Made by a program: the position numbers and the translations under genes. Shown in pieces: positions 24,831-33,598 of a DNA stretch of 37,964 nucleotides. Location: assembly GCF_000264785.1 (NCBI RefSeq), contig NZ_AFJI01000044.1, positions 1 through 37,964 of the forward strand, given 5' to 3'. The stretch comes from Edwardsiella ictaluri ATCC 33202. GTDB lineage: Bacteria; Pseudomonadota; Gammaproteobacteria; Enterobacterales; Enterobacteriaceae. The notes under the pieces were generated by a model. The model did no database searches. It saw only the letters and a program-made list of their open reading frames with translations, and was not told the origin of the DNA. Numbering within the stretch: position 1 is the first letter of the stretch; every line of letters starts with the position of its first letter.

Positions 24831-24845
24831 ACAATAACTGTGCCA
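24831..24845 (-). promoter_or_regulatory. Candidate sigma-54 (RpoN) promoter of the ygeW operon
   Basis: The minus strand reads TGGCAC-AGTTA-TTGT. The -24 half is a perfect match to TGGCAC, with correct 5-base spacing, and the -12 half differs from TTGC in one base. Start of transcription would be near 24820, about 100 bases before the ygeW ATG. The activator gene ygeV is adjacent and divergent. Confidence 0.7.
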
Positions 24846-24988
24846 AATTTGTTTTCTACAGAAGGGCCAGCGGAGATCCCATGATATTGTGCGAGAGTCA
24901 TCACAAAATAGCGTTCACAAGCATGGATAAACGGCATATTTTATCTATTGAATGCATATTATCAGCAGCGTAAATATACAAAGAATGG

Positions 24989-24998
24989 CCACGCGTGG
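24989..24998. promoter_or_regulatory. CCACGCGTGG palindrome, candidate YgeV site
   Basis: This perfect 10-bp palindrome lies about 145 bp upstream of the ygeW sigma-54-type element, a normal distance for an enhancer-binding protein. Its left flank (AATGGC) also occurs at the inverted repeat upstream of ygfK. Binding by YgeV is inferred only. Confidence 0.3.
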
Positions 24999-25075
24999 AA
25001 TATCTCTGCGCTATTCCCCCACTGACCTCAACCCATATTGATAACATTATGGGTGTACCTCTCATTTTGATAATA

Positions 25076-25097
25076 AAGTGTGATGACTCTTACATAT
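25076..25097 (+). promoter_or_regulatory. Candidate CRP site upstream of ygeV
   Basis: TGTGA-TGACTC-TTACA matches the CRP core TGTGA-N6-TCACA at 9 of 10 positions, with A/T-rich flanks. It lies about 180 bp before ygeV. Catabolite control of the activator gene would make sense for a scavenging pathway. Confidence 0.4.
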
Positions 25098-25266
25098 TTG
25101 TCGTATCGCAGGTGAAAAGAAACGCTTCTTTATCAAACTTCAATATTGCTGAGTTAGTATCATGCGATAAAAGAACACGCTTATGACCTAATGGAATAGG
25201 TTCTAACATCAGCCAACATACCCGTAATGCAGGGTAACTGGTTAAGTGCTAAAGAAAGGTTCAATT

Positions 25267-27051
25267 ATGACACCCGCAAACACTCAATCCGTTTTAATGC
25301 AGATCCAACCCACTATCCTGCGCTTTACCAAAATGCTCTCCAGCGTACTGCAACTGGAAGTCGAGATCGTCGATGCCACTATGACGCGCGTCGCCGGCAC
25401 CGGCCCCTATGGTAAGTTCTTTGGCCGCAAGCTCAACAGCAACTCACGTCTGCTGCGCTATGTGCTAGATACCAAGCAAGAAAAGGTGGTGATCCGCTCC
25501 CGCTTCGATCCGGTCTGCGAGGGATGCAACAGTAAGGATAACTGTAAGGAAAAGGCCTTTCTCGGAACGCCGATCCTGTTCCAGGGTAACTGCATCGGCG
25601 TTATCAGCCTGGTGGCCTTTACCCAGGAGCAGCAGGCGCGAATAAAGGATAACCTACATGAGTTCTCAGATTATGTTAGGCATATATCCAACATATTTGT
25701 TTCTAAACTCTTGGAAAGCCAGGGTGGCAACGATGGCGTCAGCAAAATACTACTCAGCTTAATCGAGAGTATGGATCAGGGCGTATTGGTCCTGGATGAA
25801 AATAACCAGGCACAGTTTGCCAATGCCACTGCATTAAAACAGCTGAATGCAATTAATGAGCAAGTTATTGGTAAGGCATTTAATATTCGGCCGCTGACCT
25901 ATCAGCAGAACTATCTCAGCGGTCACCTGCAGCATATTGTCTCTTTCGATAGCCATCAGGAACTAATTATCGGCCAGCTGCATGATATTCAGGACCACCA
26001 GCTATTTTTGATGGCGTTCCATCAGTCCCACTCACCGATGAACGTCGAACTGAATCCTGATGATCCACGTATCGAACACTTGGTCGGAGAGTGCCGCCCG
26101 ATGCGTAACCTGAAGCGGCTGATCAGCCGCATCGCGCCCAGCCCGTCGAGCGTACTGATTATGGGCGAGAGCGGCACCGGTAAAGAGGTGGTGGCACGCG
26201 CTATCCACCAGCTCAGCGATCGCAATAACAAGCCGTTTATCGCTATCAACTGCGCCGCCATTCCGGATCAGCTGCTGGAGAGCGAGCTATTCGGCTATGT
26301 GAAGGGCGCCTTCACCGGCGCCTCTGCCAACGGCAAAATGGGGCTGATCCAGGCCGCCAACCACGGAACGCTGTTTCTGGACGAAATCGGCGACATGCCG
26401 CTGACCCTACAGGCCAAACTGCTGCGTGCCATCGAGTCGCGAGAGGTTCAGCCCATCGGTTCCAGCAGCCCCATCGCCGTCGATATCCGCATTATCTCCG
26501 CCACCAATCAGAACCTGAAGCAGTACATCGCCGATGGTAAATTTCGCGAAGACCTCTACTACCGCCTGAATGTGATCCCGATGGCCCTACCGCCGTTACG
26601 CGAGCGGCAGGGCGACATCGAACTCCTGATCCACTACTTTCTTAATCTGCACACCAAGCGCATCGGTCTGGTCTATCCCGGCATTTCGCCAGAGATCATG
26701 ATGCTGCTCAAGCGCTATCGCTGGCCGGGCAACGTACGCGAGCTGAGTAACCTGATGGAGTACCTAATCAACGTCGTGCCCAGCGGCGAGGTGATCGACA
26801 CCGCACTGCTGCCGCCCAACCTGATCAACGGGCAGGTCACCCTGAACTATCGGGAGGATAACAGCACCTATCAGAGCAGCATAGCCTGCAGCGATGATCA
26901 CGGCAGCACGGCGCTGGAGGAGATGGAAAAGCAGATGATCCGCGAGGCGCTGGCGCGCTACAGCAACAAGAAGCAGGCGGCGGAGGAGCTGGGTATCGGT
27001 ATTGCCACCCTCTACCGCAAGATAAAGAAGTACGAGCTAACGGCAGGTTGA
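25267..27051 (+). CDS. ygeV: YgeV, sigma-54-dependent transcriptional activator
   Basis: The ATG at 25267 (MTPANTQSVL) is chosen over the upstream GTG at 25246 because AAAGG lies 7 bases before it; the product is 594 residues. Residues 1-150 form a GAF-like sensor region with a cysteine cluster, Cys84-x2-Cys87-x5-Cys93. Residues 155-250 look like a PAS domain (ESMDQGVLVLDENNQAQFAN). The AAA+ domain has Walker A GESGTGKE (300-307), the sigma-54-contacting GAFTGA loop (347-352) and Walker B LFLDEIGD (369-376). A Fis-type helix-turn-helix ends the protein (KKQAAEELGIGIATLYRKIK). It is divergent from ygeW and is the only regulator in the cluster. It probably activates ygeW and ygfK promoters; the signal is unknown. 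Confidence 0.93.
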   Translation: MTPANTQSVLMQIQPTILRFTKMLSSVLQLEVEIVDATMTRVAGTGPYGKFFGRKLNSNSRLLRYVLDTKQEKVVIRSRFDPVCEGCNSKDNCKEKAFLGTPILFQGNCIGVISLVAFTQEQQARIKDNLHEFSDYVRHISNIFVSKLLESQGGNDGVSKILLSLIESMDQGVLVLDENNQAQFANATALKQLNAINEQVIGKAFNIRPLTYQQNYLSGHLQHIVSFDSHQELIIGQLHDIQDHQLFLMAFHQSHSPMNVELNPDDPRIEHLVGECRPMRNLKRLISRIAPSPSSVLIMGESGTGKEVVARAIHQLSDRNNKPFIAINCAAIPDQLLESELFGYVKGAFTGASANGKMGLIQAANHGTLFLDEIGDMPLTLQAKLLRAIESREVQPIGSSSPIAVDIRIISATNQNLKQYIADGKFREDLYYRLNVIPMALPPLRERQGDIELLIHYFLNLHTKRIGLVYPGISPEIMMLLKRYRWPGNVRELSNLMEYLINVVPSGEVIDTALLPPNLINGQVTLNYREDNSTYQSSIACSDDHGSTALEEMEKQMIREALARYSNKKQAAEELGIGIATLYRKIKKYELTAG

Positions 27052-27080
27052 TACACCGGGCGGCCCGTTTACCCGGTCAC

Positions 27081-27410
27081 CTAGCCGTGTACCCAGAACA
27101 GACCGACGACAAACAGACAGAATAGCAGCGGCAACGCCAACACCGGCAGCTCCGCCATTCGCCGCAACGGGCGCAGCTTCTCCGGTGGAGTTCGCGCCAG
27201 CGCTACAGCACCGACCAACAGCGCCAGCAGCGAGAGTGCACCGGCGAAGGCGGTATCGGCCAGCAGCACTGTCATCCTCCAACCGTTGTAGGCCTGCAGC
27301 GAGATCGTCGCCTGATGTTGCCCTGTCTCCAACCACTGCCACAGCAGCAGTACCCAGGGCATCAGCCAGGCACCGCTGCCGACCATCCAGGAAAGCCGTC
27401 GTAATACCAT
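27081..27410 (-). CDS. Small inner-membrane protein of unknown function
   Basis: I do not recognise this 109-residue protein. It has three likely membrane helices: about residues 10-27 (Trp-rich, MPWVLLLWQW), 46-71 (VLLADTAFAGALSLLALLVG) and 88-108 (LPVLALPLLFCLFVVGLFWV). A basic loop (TPPEKLRPLRR) lies between helices two and three. The ATG at 27410 has GAGGG 6 bases upstream, and base composition matches the neighbours, so it is probably a real gene. It runs towards ygeV (29 bases between stops) and lies just downstream of ssb, beyond the ssb terminator. E. coli has the unrelated-looking small membrane gene yjcB near ssb, but I see no clear similarity. It may be a single-gene unit. Confidence 0.65.
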   Translation of the reverse strand: MVLRRLSWMVGSGAWLMPWVLLLWQWLETGQHQATISLQAYNGWRMTVLLADTAFAGALSLLALLVGAVALARTPPEKLRPLRRMAELPVLALPLLFCLFVVGLFWVHG

Positions 27411-27492
27411 ATGTTTTCCCTCATCCCATGATGCCCGTCTCTACGGAAACGGTTATACCGGGTGGTGTCCGCTCTCTGGCGACAATAATAGT

Positions 27493-27517
27493 AAAAAGCC
27501 CCGCGCTGCGGGGCCTT
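27493..27517 (-). terminator. Intrinsic terminator of ssb
   Basis: On the minus strand AAGGCCCCGC and GCGGGGCTTT close around an AGC loop, followed by TTT. It starts 23 bases past the ssb stop and ends that transcript. Confidence 0.88.
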
Positions 27518-27539
27518 AAGGGGGAATACCCGCGCGCAA

Positions 27540-28088
27540 TCAGAACGGGATATCGTCGTCAAAGTCCATCGGCGGTTCGCTGCTCTGCGGCGCTGCCGGC
27601 TGAGCCGGCGCGGAATAGCCGCCCTGCTGTGACTGCTGACGCGGTGCCGCCTGGCCGCCGCTGAATGCGGCGCCCTGCGGCTGCTGCGGCTGACCCCAGC
27701 CACCCTGCTGCCCCTGGTTGCCCATCGGCGCGCCGCCTTGGCGGCCGCCCAGCATCTGCATGGAACCGCTGATATCGACCACCACTTCCGTGGTATAGCG
27801 ATCCTGGCCGCTCTGATCCTGCCACTTACGGGTACGCAGCTGGCCTTCGATGTACACTTGGGAGCCTTTACGCAGGTACTCACCGGCGATTTCCGCCAGC
27901 TTGCCGTACAGCGCAACACGGTGCCATTCGGTGCGCTCTTTCTGCTCACCGGTCTGCTTGTCACGCCAGCTGTCAGAGGTTGCCAGCGTCAAATTGGCAA
28001 CGGCGCCGCCGTTCGGCATATAGCGGACCTCCGGGTCCTGACCCAGATTCCCGATAAGAATCACTTTATTTACGCCTCTGCTGGCCAT
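27540..28088 (-). CDS. ssb: Single-stranded DNA-binding protein
   Basis: This 182-residue protein is a standard enterobacterial SSB. The OB-fold covers residues 1-112 ([19 protein letters not shown] at the start). A flexible Gly/Gln/Pro-rich linker spans about 113-172, and the acidic tip MDFDDDIPF recruits partner proteins. It protects single-stranded DNA in replication, repair and recombination. GGGAG lies upstream of the ATG at 28088. It is divergent from uvrA with a LexA box between, as in E. coli. Confidence 0.97.
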   Translation of the reverse strand: MASRGVNKVILIGNLGQDPEVRYMPNGGAVANLTLATSDSWRDKQTGEQKERTEWHRVALYGKLAEIAGEYLRKGSQVYIEGQLRTRKWQDQSGQDRYTTEVVVDISGSMQMLGGRQGGAPMGNQGQQGGWGQPQQPQGAAFSGGQAAPRQQSQQGGYSAPAQPAAPQSSEPPMDFDDDIPF

Positions 28089-28225
28089 GTCGACTCTCCC
28101 GATTAAGTAAATTTATTCAGTCTAAACCGTAAATTCTAACACGCCAGCGGCGCTTGAGCACTCATCATCGTTTTGTGCAGGCGCTCGGGATCCCGTTTAA
28201 GAAGCACCATCTCGGTTATTGAATA

Positions 28226-28241
28226 CTGGATATCCATTCAG
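28226..28241. promoter_or_regulatory. LexA (SOS) box between ssb and uvrA
   Basis: CTGGATATCCATTCAG keeps the invariant CTG-N10-CAG of the LexA operator, with a TA-rich middle. It lies 75 bp before uvrA and 138 bp before ssb, the same arrangement as the E. coli uvrA-ssb intergenic SOS box. Confidence 0.85.
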
Positions 28242-28315
28242 TTTCGGATATGTCATAATCATTGATCCAGCTTGTGCACGGTGAGATCGGTAACTGTTAA
28301 TCCGGGAAGTAGGCA

Positions 28316-31147
28316 ATGGATAAAATAGAAATACGCGGTGCTCGCACCCATAATCTCAAGAATATCAACCTGATTATCCCTCGCGACAAACTGGTGGTCA
28401 TCACTGGCCTGTCCGGATCCGGCAAATCCTCTCTGGCGTTCGATACGCTGTATGCCGAAGGGCAGCGGCGCTACGTCGAATCCCTTTCTGCCTACGCCCG
28501 CCAGTTCCTGTCGCTAATGGAAAAACCGGACGTCGACCATATCGAGGGGCTATCTCCGGCCATCTCCATTGAGCAGAAATCAACCTCCCACAACCCGAGA
28601 TCCACCGTGGGAACCATCACAGAAATTCATGACTACCTGCGTCTGCTGTTCGCCCGCGTCGGTGAGCCGCGCTGTCCGCAGCACGGCACGCCGCTGGCGG
28701 CGCAGACCGTTAGCCAGATGGTGGACAACGTGCTGGCTCAACCGGAGGGAAAACGCCTGATGCTGCTGGCCCCGATCGTAAAGGATCGCAAAGGGGAGCA
28801 CAGCAAGACGCTGGAGAACCTGGCGGCACAGGGTTACATCCGTGCCCGGATCGACGGCGAGGTATGCGATCTTTCCGATCCGCCGAAGCTGGAGCTGCAG
28901 AAAAAACACAGTATCGACGTGGTCGTCGATCGCTTCCGGGTAAAGGCCGATATGGCCCAGCGTCTGGCAGAGTCGTTTGAAACCACCCTGGTGCTCTCCG
29001 GCGGCAGTGCGGTGGTTGCCGATATGGATGATCCCCAGGCTGAAGAGATGCTGTTTTCCGCCAACTTCGCCTGCCCGTTGTGCGGTTACAGCATGCGGGA
29101 GCTGGAGCCACGGCTGTTCTCCTTCAATAATCCGGCGGGCGCCTGCCCCACCTGCGACGGCCTCGGAGTACAGCAGTATTTCGATCCGGAGCGGGTGGTA
29201 CAAAACGGTGAACTTTCGCTGGCGGGCGGCGCCATTCGCGGCTGGGATCGCCGTAACTTCTACTATTTCCAGATGCTGCGCTCACTGGCCGACCATTATC
29301 ATTTTGATATTGAGGCGCCCTTCGACTCCCTGGATGACAGGGTACGTCACGTAGTACTGTACGGCTCCGGCAAAGACGAGATCGAGTTCAAGTACATTAA
29401 CGATCGCGGCGATACCACCGTACGTCGCCACCCCTTTGAGGGGGTACTGCACAACATGGAGCGTCGCTACAAAGAGACCGAGTCCAGCGCGGTACGCGAG
29501 GAGCTGGCCAAATTCATCAGCAACCGTCCCTGTGCCACCTGCGGCGGGACGCGCCTGCGCGAAGAAGCACGCAATGTCTTTATTGAAGATACCACGCTGC
29601 CGCAGATAGCCGATCTCAGCATCGGCGCTGCGCTACGCTTTTTCCACGCTCTGGCGCTGGAGGGACAGCGGGCCAAAATCGCCGAGAAGGTGCTGAAAGA
29701 GATCGGCGAACGCCTGCAGTTTTTAGTCAACGTCGGCCTGAACTACCTGAGTCTGTCCCGGTCCGCCGAGACCCTGTCCGGCGGCGAAGCACAGCGCATT
29801 CGTCTGGCCAGCCAGATCGGCGCCGGACTGGTCGGGGTGATGTACGTGCTCGATGAGCCCTCCATCGGTCTGCATCAGCGCGATAACGAACGCCTGCTCG
29901 ATACGCTGATGCACCTGCGCAACCTGGGCAACACAGTGATCGTGGTCGAACACGACGAAGACGCCATCCGCGCCGCCGACCACGTCATCGATATTGGCCC
30001 GGGTGCCGGGGTTCACGGCGGCGAGATCGTCGCCCAGGGCAACGTGGATCAGATCATGGCGACGCCGGCCTCCCTGACCGGCCAGTACCTCAGCGGTCAG
30101 CGGAAGATCGCCGTGCCCCGCCAGCGGATCGCCGCCGATCCGACACGGGTGCTCAAGCTGAGCGGCGCGTGCGGCAATAATCTGAAAGAGGTGACCCTGA
30201 CCCTGCCGGTCGGGCTGTTCACCTGCATCACCGGCGTCTCCGGATCCGGCAAGTCCACCCTGATCAACGATACACTGTTCCCCATCGCCCAGCGCCAGCT
30301 GAACGGCGCCACACTGGGCGAACCGGCCCCCTACCACAGCATCGAGGGGCTGGAGCATTTCGATAAGGTGATCGACATCGATCAGAGCCCCATTGGGCGA
30401 ACCCCGCGCTCCAATCCGGCGACCTATACCGGCATCTTCACCCCGATCCGCGAGCTGTTTTCCGGAGTGCCGGAGTCGCGGGCGCGCGGCTATACCCCGG
30501 GACGCTTCAGCTTTAACGTGCGCGGTGGGCGCTGTGAGGCCTGTCAGGGCGATGGGGTCATCAAGGTTGAGATGCACTTCCTGCCGGATATCTATGTGCC
30601 GTGCGACCAGTGCAAGGGCAAGCGCTATAACCGAGAGACGCTGGAGATCAAGTACAAGGGCAAAAGCATCCACGAGGTGCTGGAGATGACCATTGAGGAG
30701 GCGCGCAGCTTTTTTGACGCCGTTCCTGCGCTGGCGCGCAAGCTGCAGACCCTGATGGACGTCGGCCTGGGCTATATTCGCCTGGGACAGTCGGCCACCA
30801 CCCTCTCCGGCGGCGAGGCCCAGCGGGTCAAACTCTCACGCGAACTCTCCAAACGCGGTACAGGGCAAACGCTGTATATCCTGGATGAACCGACCACCGG
30901 TCTGCACTTTGCCGACATTCAGCAGCTGCTGGCGGTACTGCACCAACTGCGCGATCAGGGCAACACCATCGTGGTTATCGAGCACAATCTGGACGTGATC
31001 AAAACGGCAGACTGGATCGTGGATCTGGGTCCGGAGGGCGGCAACGGTGGTGGGGAGATCCTGATAGCCGGTACGCCGGAAACCGTCGCCCGTAGTGAGA
31101 CCTCCCATACGGCCCGCTTCCTGCGCCCGATCCTGGACAATGCCTAA
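28316..31147 (+). CDS. uvrA: UvrA, excinuclease ABC subunit A
   Basis: This 943-residue ABC-type ATPase detects DNA damage with UvrB in nucleotide excision repair. The first Walker A is GLSGSGKS (31-38) and the second is GVSGSGKS near 640. Two LSGGEAQR signatures are present, one in each half. Three cysteine pairs or quartets mark zinc modules: CPLCGY...CPTCDG near 253-283, CATCGG near 409, and CEACQGDG...CDQCKGKR near 740-766. The start ATG at 28316 has a modest AGG site. Length and motif order are normal. A LexA box upstream predicts SOS induction. Confidence 0.98.
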   Translation: MDKIEIRGARTHNLKNINLIIPRDKLVVITGLSGSGKSSLAFDTLYAEGQRRYVESLSAYARQFLSLMEKPDVDHIEGLSPAISIEQKSTSHNPRSTVGTITEIHDYLRLLFARVGEPRCPQHGTPLAAQTVSQMVDNVLAQPEGKRLMLLAPIVKDRKGEHSKTLENLAAQGYIRARIDGEVCDLSDPPKLELQKKHSIDVVVDRFRVKADMAQRLAESFETTLVLSGGSAVVADMDDPQAEEMLFSANFACPLCGYSMRELEPRLFSFNNPAGACPTCDGLGVQQYFDPERVVQNGELSLAGGAIRGWDRRNFYYFQMLRSLADHYHFDIEAPFDSLDDRVRHVVLYGSGKDEIEFKYINDRGDTTVRRHPFEGVLHNMERRYKETESSAVREELAKFISNRPCATCGGTRLREEARNVFIEDTTLPQIADLSIGAALRFFHALALEGQRAKIAEKVLKEIGERLQFLVNVGLNYLSLSRSAETLSGGEAQRIRLASQIGAGLVGVMYVLDEPSIGLHQRDNERLLDTLMHLRNLGNTVIVVEHDEDAIRAADHVIDIGPGAGVHGGEIVAQGNVDQIMATPASLTGQYLSGQRKIAVPRQRIAADPTRVLKLSGACGNNLKEVTLTLPVGLFTCITGVSGSGKSTLINDTLFPIAQRQLNGATLGEPAPYHSIEGLEHFDKVIDIDQSPIGRTPRSNPATYTGIFTPIRELFSGVPESRARGYTPGRFSFNVRGGRCEACQGDGVIKVEMHFLPDIYVPCDQCKGKRYNRETLEIKYKGKSIHEVLEMTIEEARSFFDAVPALARKLQTLMDVGLGYIRLGQSATTLSGGEAQRVKLSRELSKRGTGQTLYILDEPTTGLHFADIQQLLAVLHQLRDQGNTIVVIEHNLDVIKTADWIVDLGPEGGNGGGEILIAGTPETVARSETSHTARFLRPILDNA

Positions 31148-31155
31148 GGGAACCT

Positions 31156-31179
31156 GACGGCGTGGAGAAACACGCCGTC
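31156..31179. terminator. 9-bp hairpin after uvrA
   Basis: GACGGCGTG and CACGCCGTC flank a GAGAAA loop, 8 bases past the uvrA stop. No T-run follows, so termination here may be weak or the hairpin may protect the mRNA end. Confidence 0.6.
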
Positions 31180-31232
31180 ATCATCCCTACGCCGGATGCC
31201 TCGTACCGGCGGCAGGTGTGCAGAGAGAAGCA

Positions 31233-31577
31233 CTACTGCAGCAAGTGCGCATCGCCGGCCTGGTGCAGCGCCATCTGATAGGAGCTATCCACCAGCTGAT
31301 ACAGCAGCGAGTCGTTGATAGCGCCGTCCAGAAATACAGTGCTCCAGTGCGCCTTGTTCAGCCGACGGCTGGGCACGATATCTTTATGCAGGCTGCGCAG
31401 GCGGGCAGCCTGTTCGCAGCTGGTTTTCACCGCGACTGCCGGGCGCCCTTCACCGTTTTCAACCATGGCGAACAAAATACCACCGATACGAGCCTGATGC
31501 GTCCGCCAGCGGTTTTGCAGGCTCTGCTGCGCGCCAGGCTTTGACAGGCAGTATTGCATAAAAGCCGAATCATTCAT
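31233..31577 (-). CDS. yjbR: YjbR, MmcQ/YjbR-family DNA-binding-fold protein
   Basis: The start is the ATG at 31577 ([16 protein letters not shown]), giving 114 residues; E. coli YjbR has 118. An in-frame TTG just upstream is not preferred, because AGGA is better spaced for the ATG. The family has a double-wing, CyaY-like fold. Conserved parts visible are the N-terminal [11 protein letters not shown], the [10 protein letters not shown] strand and the [13 protein letters not shown] core. The molecular role is not established. Its start overlaps the end of the restored yjbQ frame by 8 bases, so the pair form one operon. Confidence 0.9.
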   Translation of the reverse strand: MNDSAFMQYCLSKPGAQQSLQNRWRTHQARIGGILFAMVENGEGRPAVAVKTSCEQAARLRSLHKDIVPSRRLNKAHWSTVFLDGAINDSLLYQLVDSSYQMALHQAGDAHLLQ

Positions 31578-31996
31578 CAATCCTATCCCCTTGTATGGTT
31601 GCTACAATACGGCGCGCACTGCCCTGTAGGCGGTGTTCACCAAGCCAAATACCCTGCCAGGTTTCAAGCTGCAACGCCCGCCCCCTGACACACCGTCAGC
31701 GAGACGCCCAGTAGGGACGACACTATATGTGCAGGCATCTCATCCGCACCTTCATCGCCGTGCGCATAGGGAGTAGCGTCCGCTGCCGTACGCGAAAAGT
31801 AACCGTCCATGTCATAGCGCACTGATGGATCACAGCTTTCATTGAGGGTAAGCGACGCAGAGGTGTGCTGTAACAGCAGGTGCAACAGTTCTACCGGCAC
31901 CTGACACCACACGGGCAGGCCAACAATCATTTCAGCAGTAATCAGGTAGAAACCACGCGGTCTCGCCCGTAGAACCAAGGTATACTGATACCACAT
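31570..31996 (-). pseudogene. yjbQ: yjbQ (UPF0047 family) with a frameshift
   Basis: The frame opening at 31996 ([20 protein letters not shown]) follows E. coli YjbQ through [14 protein letters not shown] and [18 protein letters not shown]. It then shifts and stops at 31664 after 110 residues. The missing C-terminus is present in another frame: [20 protein letters not shown] and VATIQGD, ending at 31570 over the yjbR start. The break maps to 31681-31690, which includes a run of five C on the plus strand. Removing one base from that run restores about 141 residues (E. coli has 138). The family has a weak thiamine-phosphate-synthase-like activity in E. coli. The lost part contains conserved residues, so this copy is probably inactive unless the shift is a sequencing error or is bypassed. 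Confidence 0.82.
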
Positions 31997-32087
31997 CTTG
32001 CGGTGCTCCCGACAAGTATATTCTTTGTACAGTCAGCGGCAAGAAAACGCAGCGGAAAGTTCTGTAAAGATAGTCAGACGCCGCGTC

Positions 32088-32121
32088 AGTAACGCGTAGA
32101 CAAGAGGAGATACGCGTTACT
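32088..32121. repeat. 11-bp perfect inverted repeat between tyrB and yjbQ
   Basis: AGTAACGCGTA and TACGCGTTACT flank a 12-base loop, 32 bases past the tyrB stop. It lacks a T-run on the minus strand. It could end tyrB mRNA, or be an operator for yjbQ-yjbR (about 90 bp before yjbQ). Confidence 0.6.
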
Positions 32122-32152
32122 AAACGTAGAATCTACATAGTCCCAGATATTA

Positions 32153-33355
32153 TTACTGCAGCGCCATGACGCGAACCAGCGCAGCGGCCACGCGATCGAG
32201 GTTGCTCTCGTTGAGTCCCGCCATGCACATGCGCCCACTGCCGACCAGGTAAACACCGTCGTGCCGGCGTAGCTCGCCGACCTGGTGTGCACTGAGGCCG
32301 GTATAGCTGAACATGCCCCGCTGCTGGCACAGGTAGTCAAAGCGGCGCGACGGCAGCGCTAGGTTGAGGCGTGACGCCAGCTGGCCACGCATGGCGATGA
32401 TTCGCAGGCGCATCGCCTCCACCTCTTCACGCCACTGACACTGCAAATCGGTATCATTCAACACTGCAGCCACCAAGGCAGCGCCGTGCAGCGGTGGACT
32501 GGAGTAGTTGCGCCGCACCATTGCCTTCAGCTGCCCCAGCACCCGTCCTGCCTCAGCCTCATCGCTGCACATGACCGACAGACCGCCGACACGCTCGCCG
32601 TACAGCGAGAAAATTTTAGAGAACGAGTTGCTAACCAGGCATGGCAGCCCTACGGCGGCCATCGTCCGGATGGCATAGGCATCCTGATCCATGCCGCTGC
32701 CAAAACCCTGATAGGCAATATCCAGAAACGGGATTAGCGCCCGTCGCCGCAGCAGCGATGTCAGTCTATCCCACTGCGCCAATGTCAGATCCGAACCGGT
32801 AGGGTTATGGCAGCAGGGGTGAAGCAGCACGATGCTGTAGGGCGGCAGCAACTCCAGCGTCTCCAGCATGGCACCAAAGCAAACGCTCAGCGTCTGGGGA
32901 TCAAAATAGGGGTAGCGATGTACCCGGAAACCCGCACCCTCAAAAATCGCGACATGGTTATCCCAGGTCGGGTCGCTGACCCAGACCTCAGCCCGCGGAA
33001 AATATCGCCGCAGAAAGTCCGCGCCTACCTTGAGCGCGCCGGAGCCCCCCAGGGTCTGGATGGTCGCCACCCGCCGCGCGCGCAGCGCGGGATGATCTGC
33101 CCCCAGCAGCAGCGACTGCACCGCGCTGCGGTAATCTGCCATCCCCTCCATCGGCAGATAAAGCGGGGCCGCCGGCGCCGCGGCGTTCAGCCGGGCCAGT
33201 GCCGTGGCGACAGAGGCCAGCATCGGCACCTCACCCCGCAGGTCATAGTACAGGCCGATGCTCAGATTCACTTTTTGCGCGCGGGCGTCCCGCTTATAGC
33301 TCTCCATCAGGGAGAGGATCGGATCACCGGCATAGTCATCTACATGTTCAAACAC
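32153..33355 (-). CDS. tyrB: Aromatic-amino-acid aminotransferase
   Basis: This 400-residue class-I PLP aminotransferase fits E. coli TyrB (397 aa) better than AspC in its N-terminus and active-site surroundings. Lys247 in [14 protein letters not shown] binds [12 protein letters not shown] near 179-187 and LDIAYQG near 211-217 hold the pyridine-ring contacts. SGRMCMAGL near the C-terminus carries the substrate-carboxylate Arg. It makes tyrosine and phenylalanine (and leucine) from their keto acids. No clear TyrR box (TGTAAA-N6-TTTACA) is visible upstream, unlike in E. coli. The gene lies before yjbQ-yjbR; the E. coli neighbour aphA is absent. Confidence 0.93.
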   Translation of the reverse strand: MFEHVDDYAGDPILSLMESYKRDARAQKVNLSIGLYYDLRGEVPMLASVATALARLNAAAPAAPLYLPMEGMADYRSAVQSLLLGADHPALRARRVATIQTLGGSGALKVGADFLRRYFPRAEVWVSDPTWDNHVAIFEGAGFRVHRYPYFDPQTLSVCFGAMLETLELLPPYSIVLLHPCCHNPTGSDLTLAQWDRLTSLLRRRALIPFLDIAYQGFGSGMDQDAYAIRTMAAVGLPCLVSNSFSKIFSLYGERVGGLSVMCSDEAEAGRVLGQLKAMVRRNYSSPPLHGAALVAAVLNDTDLQCQWREEVEAMRLRIIAMRGQLASRLNLALPSRRFDYLCQQRGMFSYTGLSAHQVGELRRHDGVYLVGSGRMCMAGLNESNLDRVAAALVRVMALQ

Positions 33356-33598
33356 GAGGGGCTCCTTGTTGGCGTGGTCCTACGGTAAGGGATCCGTCAC
33401 CGGCGGCCAGCCCAGCACAGGCCGTGGCAGCACGTCGGTGCACTCCACGTCATAACATACCCTTAACCGAAGTGAAAATACCAGCGGGGGCACGCTCTCG
33501 GTGCACCACCTCTACGCGGCGGCTCCATAGCTGAGATGAATATGCTAAGGTGCAAATCTGACGGTCTATTCCCTACCCATCCGCAACGGAGATGCCCC

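Larger units (their letters stand above)
24721..25266. other. ygeW-ygeV divergent regulatory region (546 bp, no gene)
   Basis: This is the longest gene-free stretch and is clearly more AT-rich than its flanks. It holds a sigma-54-type promoter facing ygeW (24831-24845), a CCACGCGTGG palindrome (24989-24998), a CRP-like site (25076-25097) and an ACCTA/TAGGT inverted repeat (25187-25202). A short open frame at 24995-25186 has no ribosome-binding site and no family resemblance, and I treat it as non-coding. Confidence 0.6.

Noticed and set aside
24995..25186. A 63-codon plus-strand open frame in the ygeW-ygeV gap
   Set aside because: It has no ribosome-binding site, no recognisable domain and AT-driven codon choice, and it overlaps regulatory elements.
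24721..25266. FNR boxes for anaerobic control
   Set aside because: Only half-sites such as TTGAT were found, none with a properly spaced ATCAA partner.
29723..30673. A 316-codon minus-strand open frame opposite uvrA
   Set aside because: It lies wholly within the conserved uvrA sequence in antisense and shows no independent coding signal.
33356..33598. TyrR boxes upstream of tyrB
   Set aside because: No TGTAAA-N6-TTTACA-like sequence is present in this gap, so I do not annotate TyrR control.
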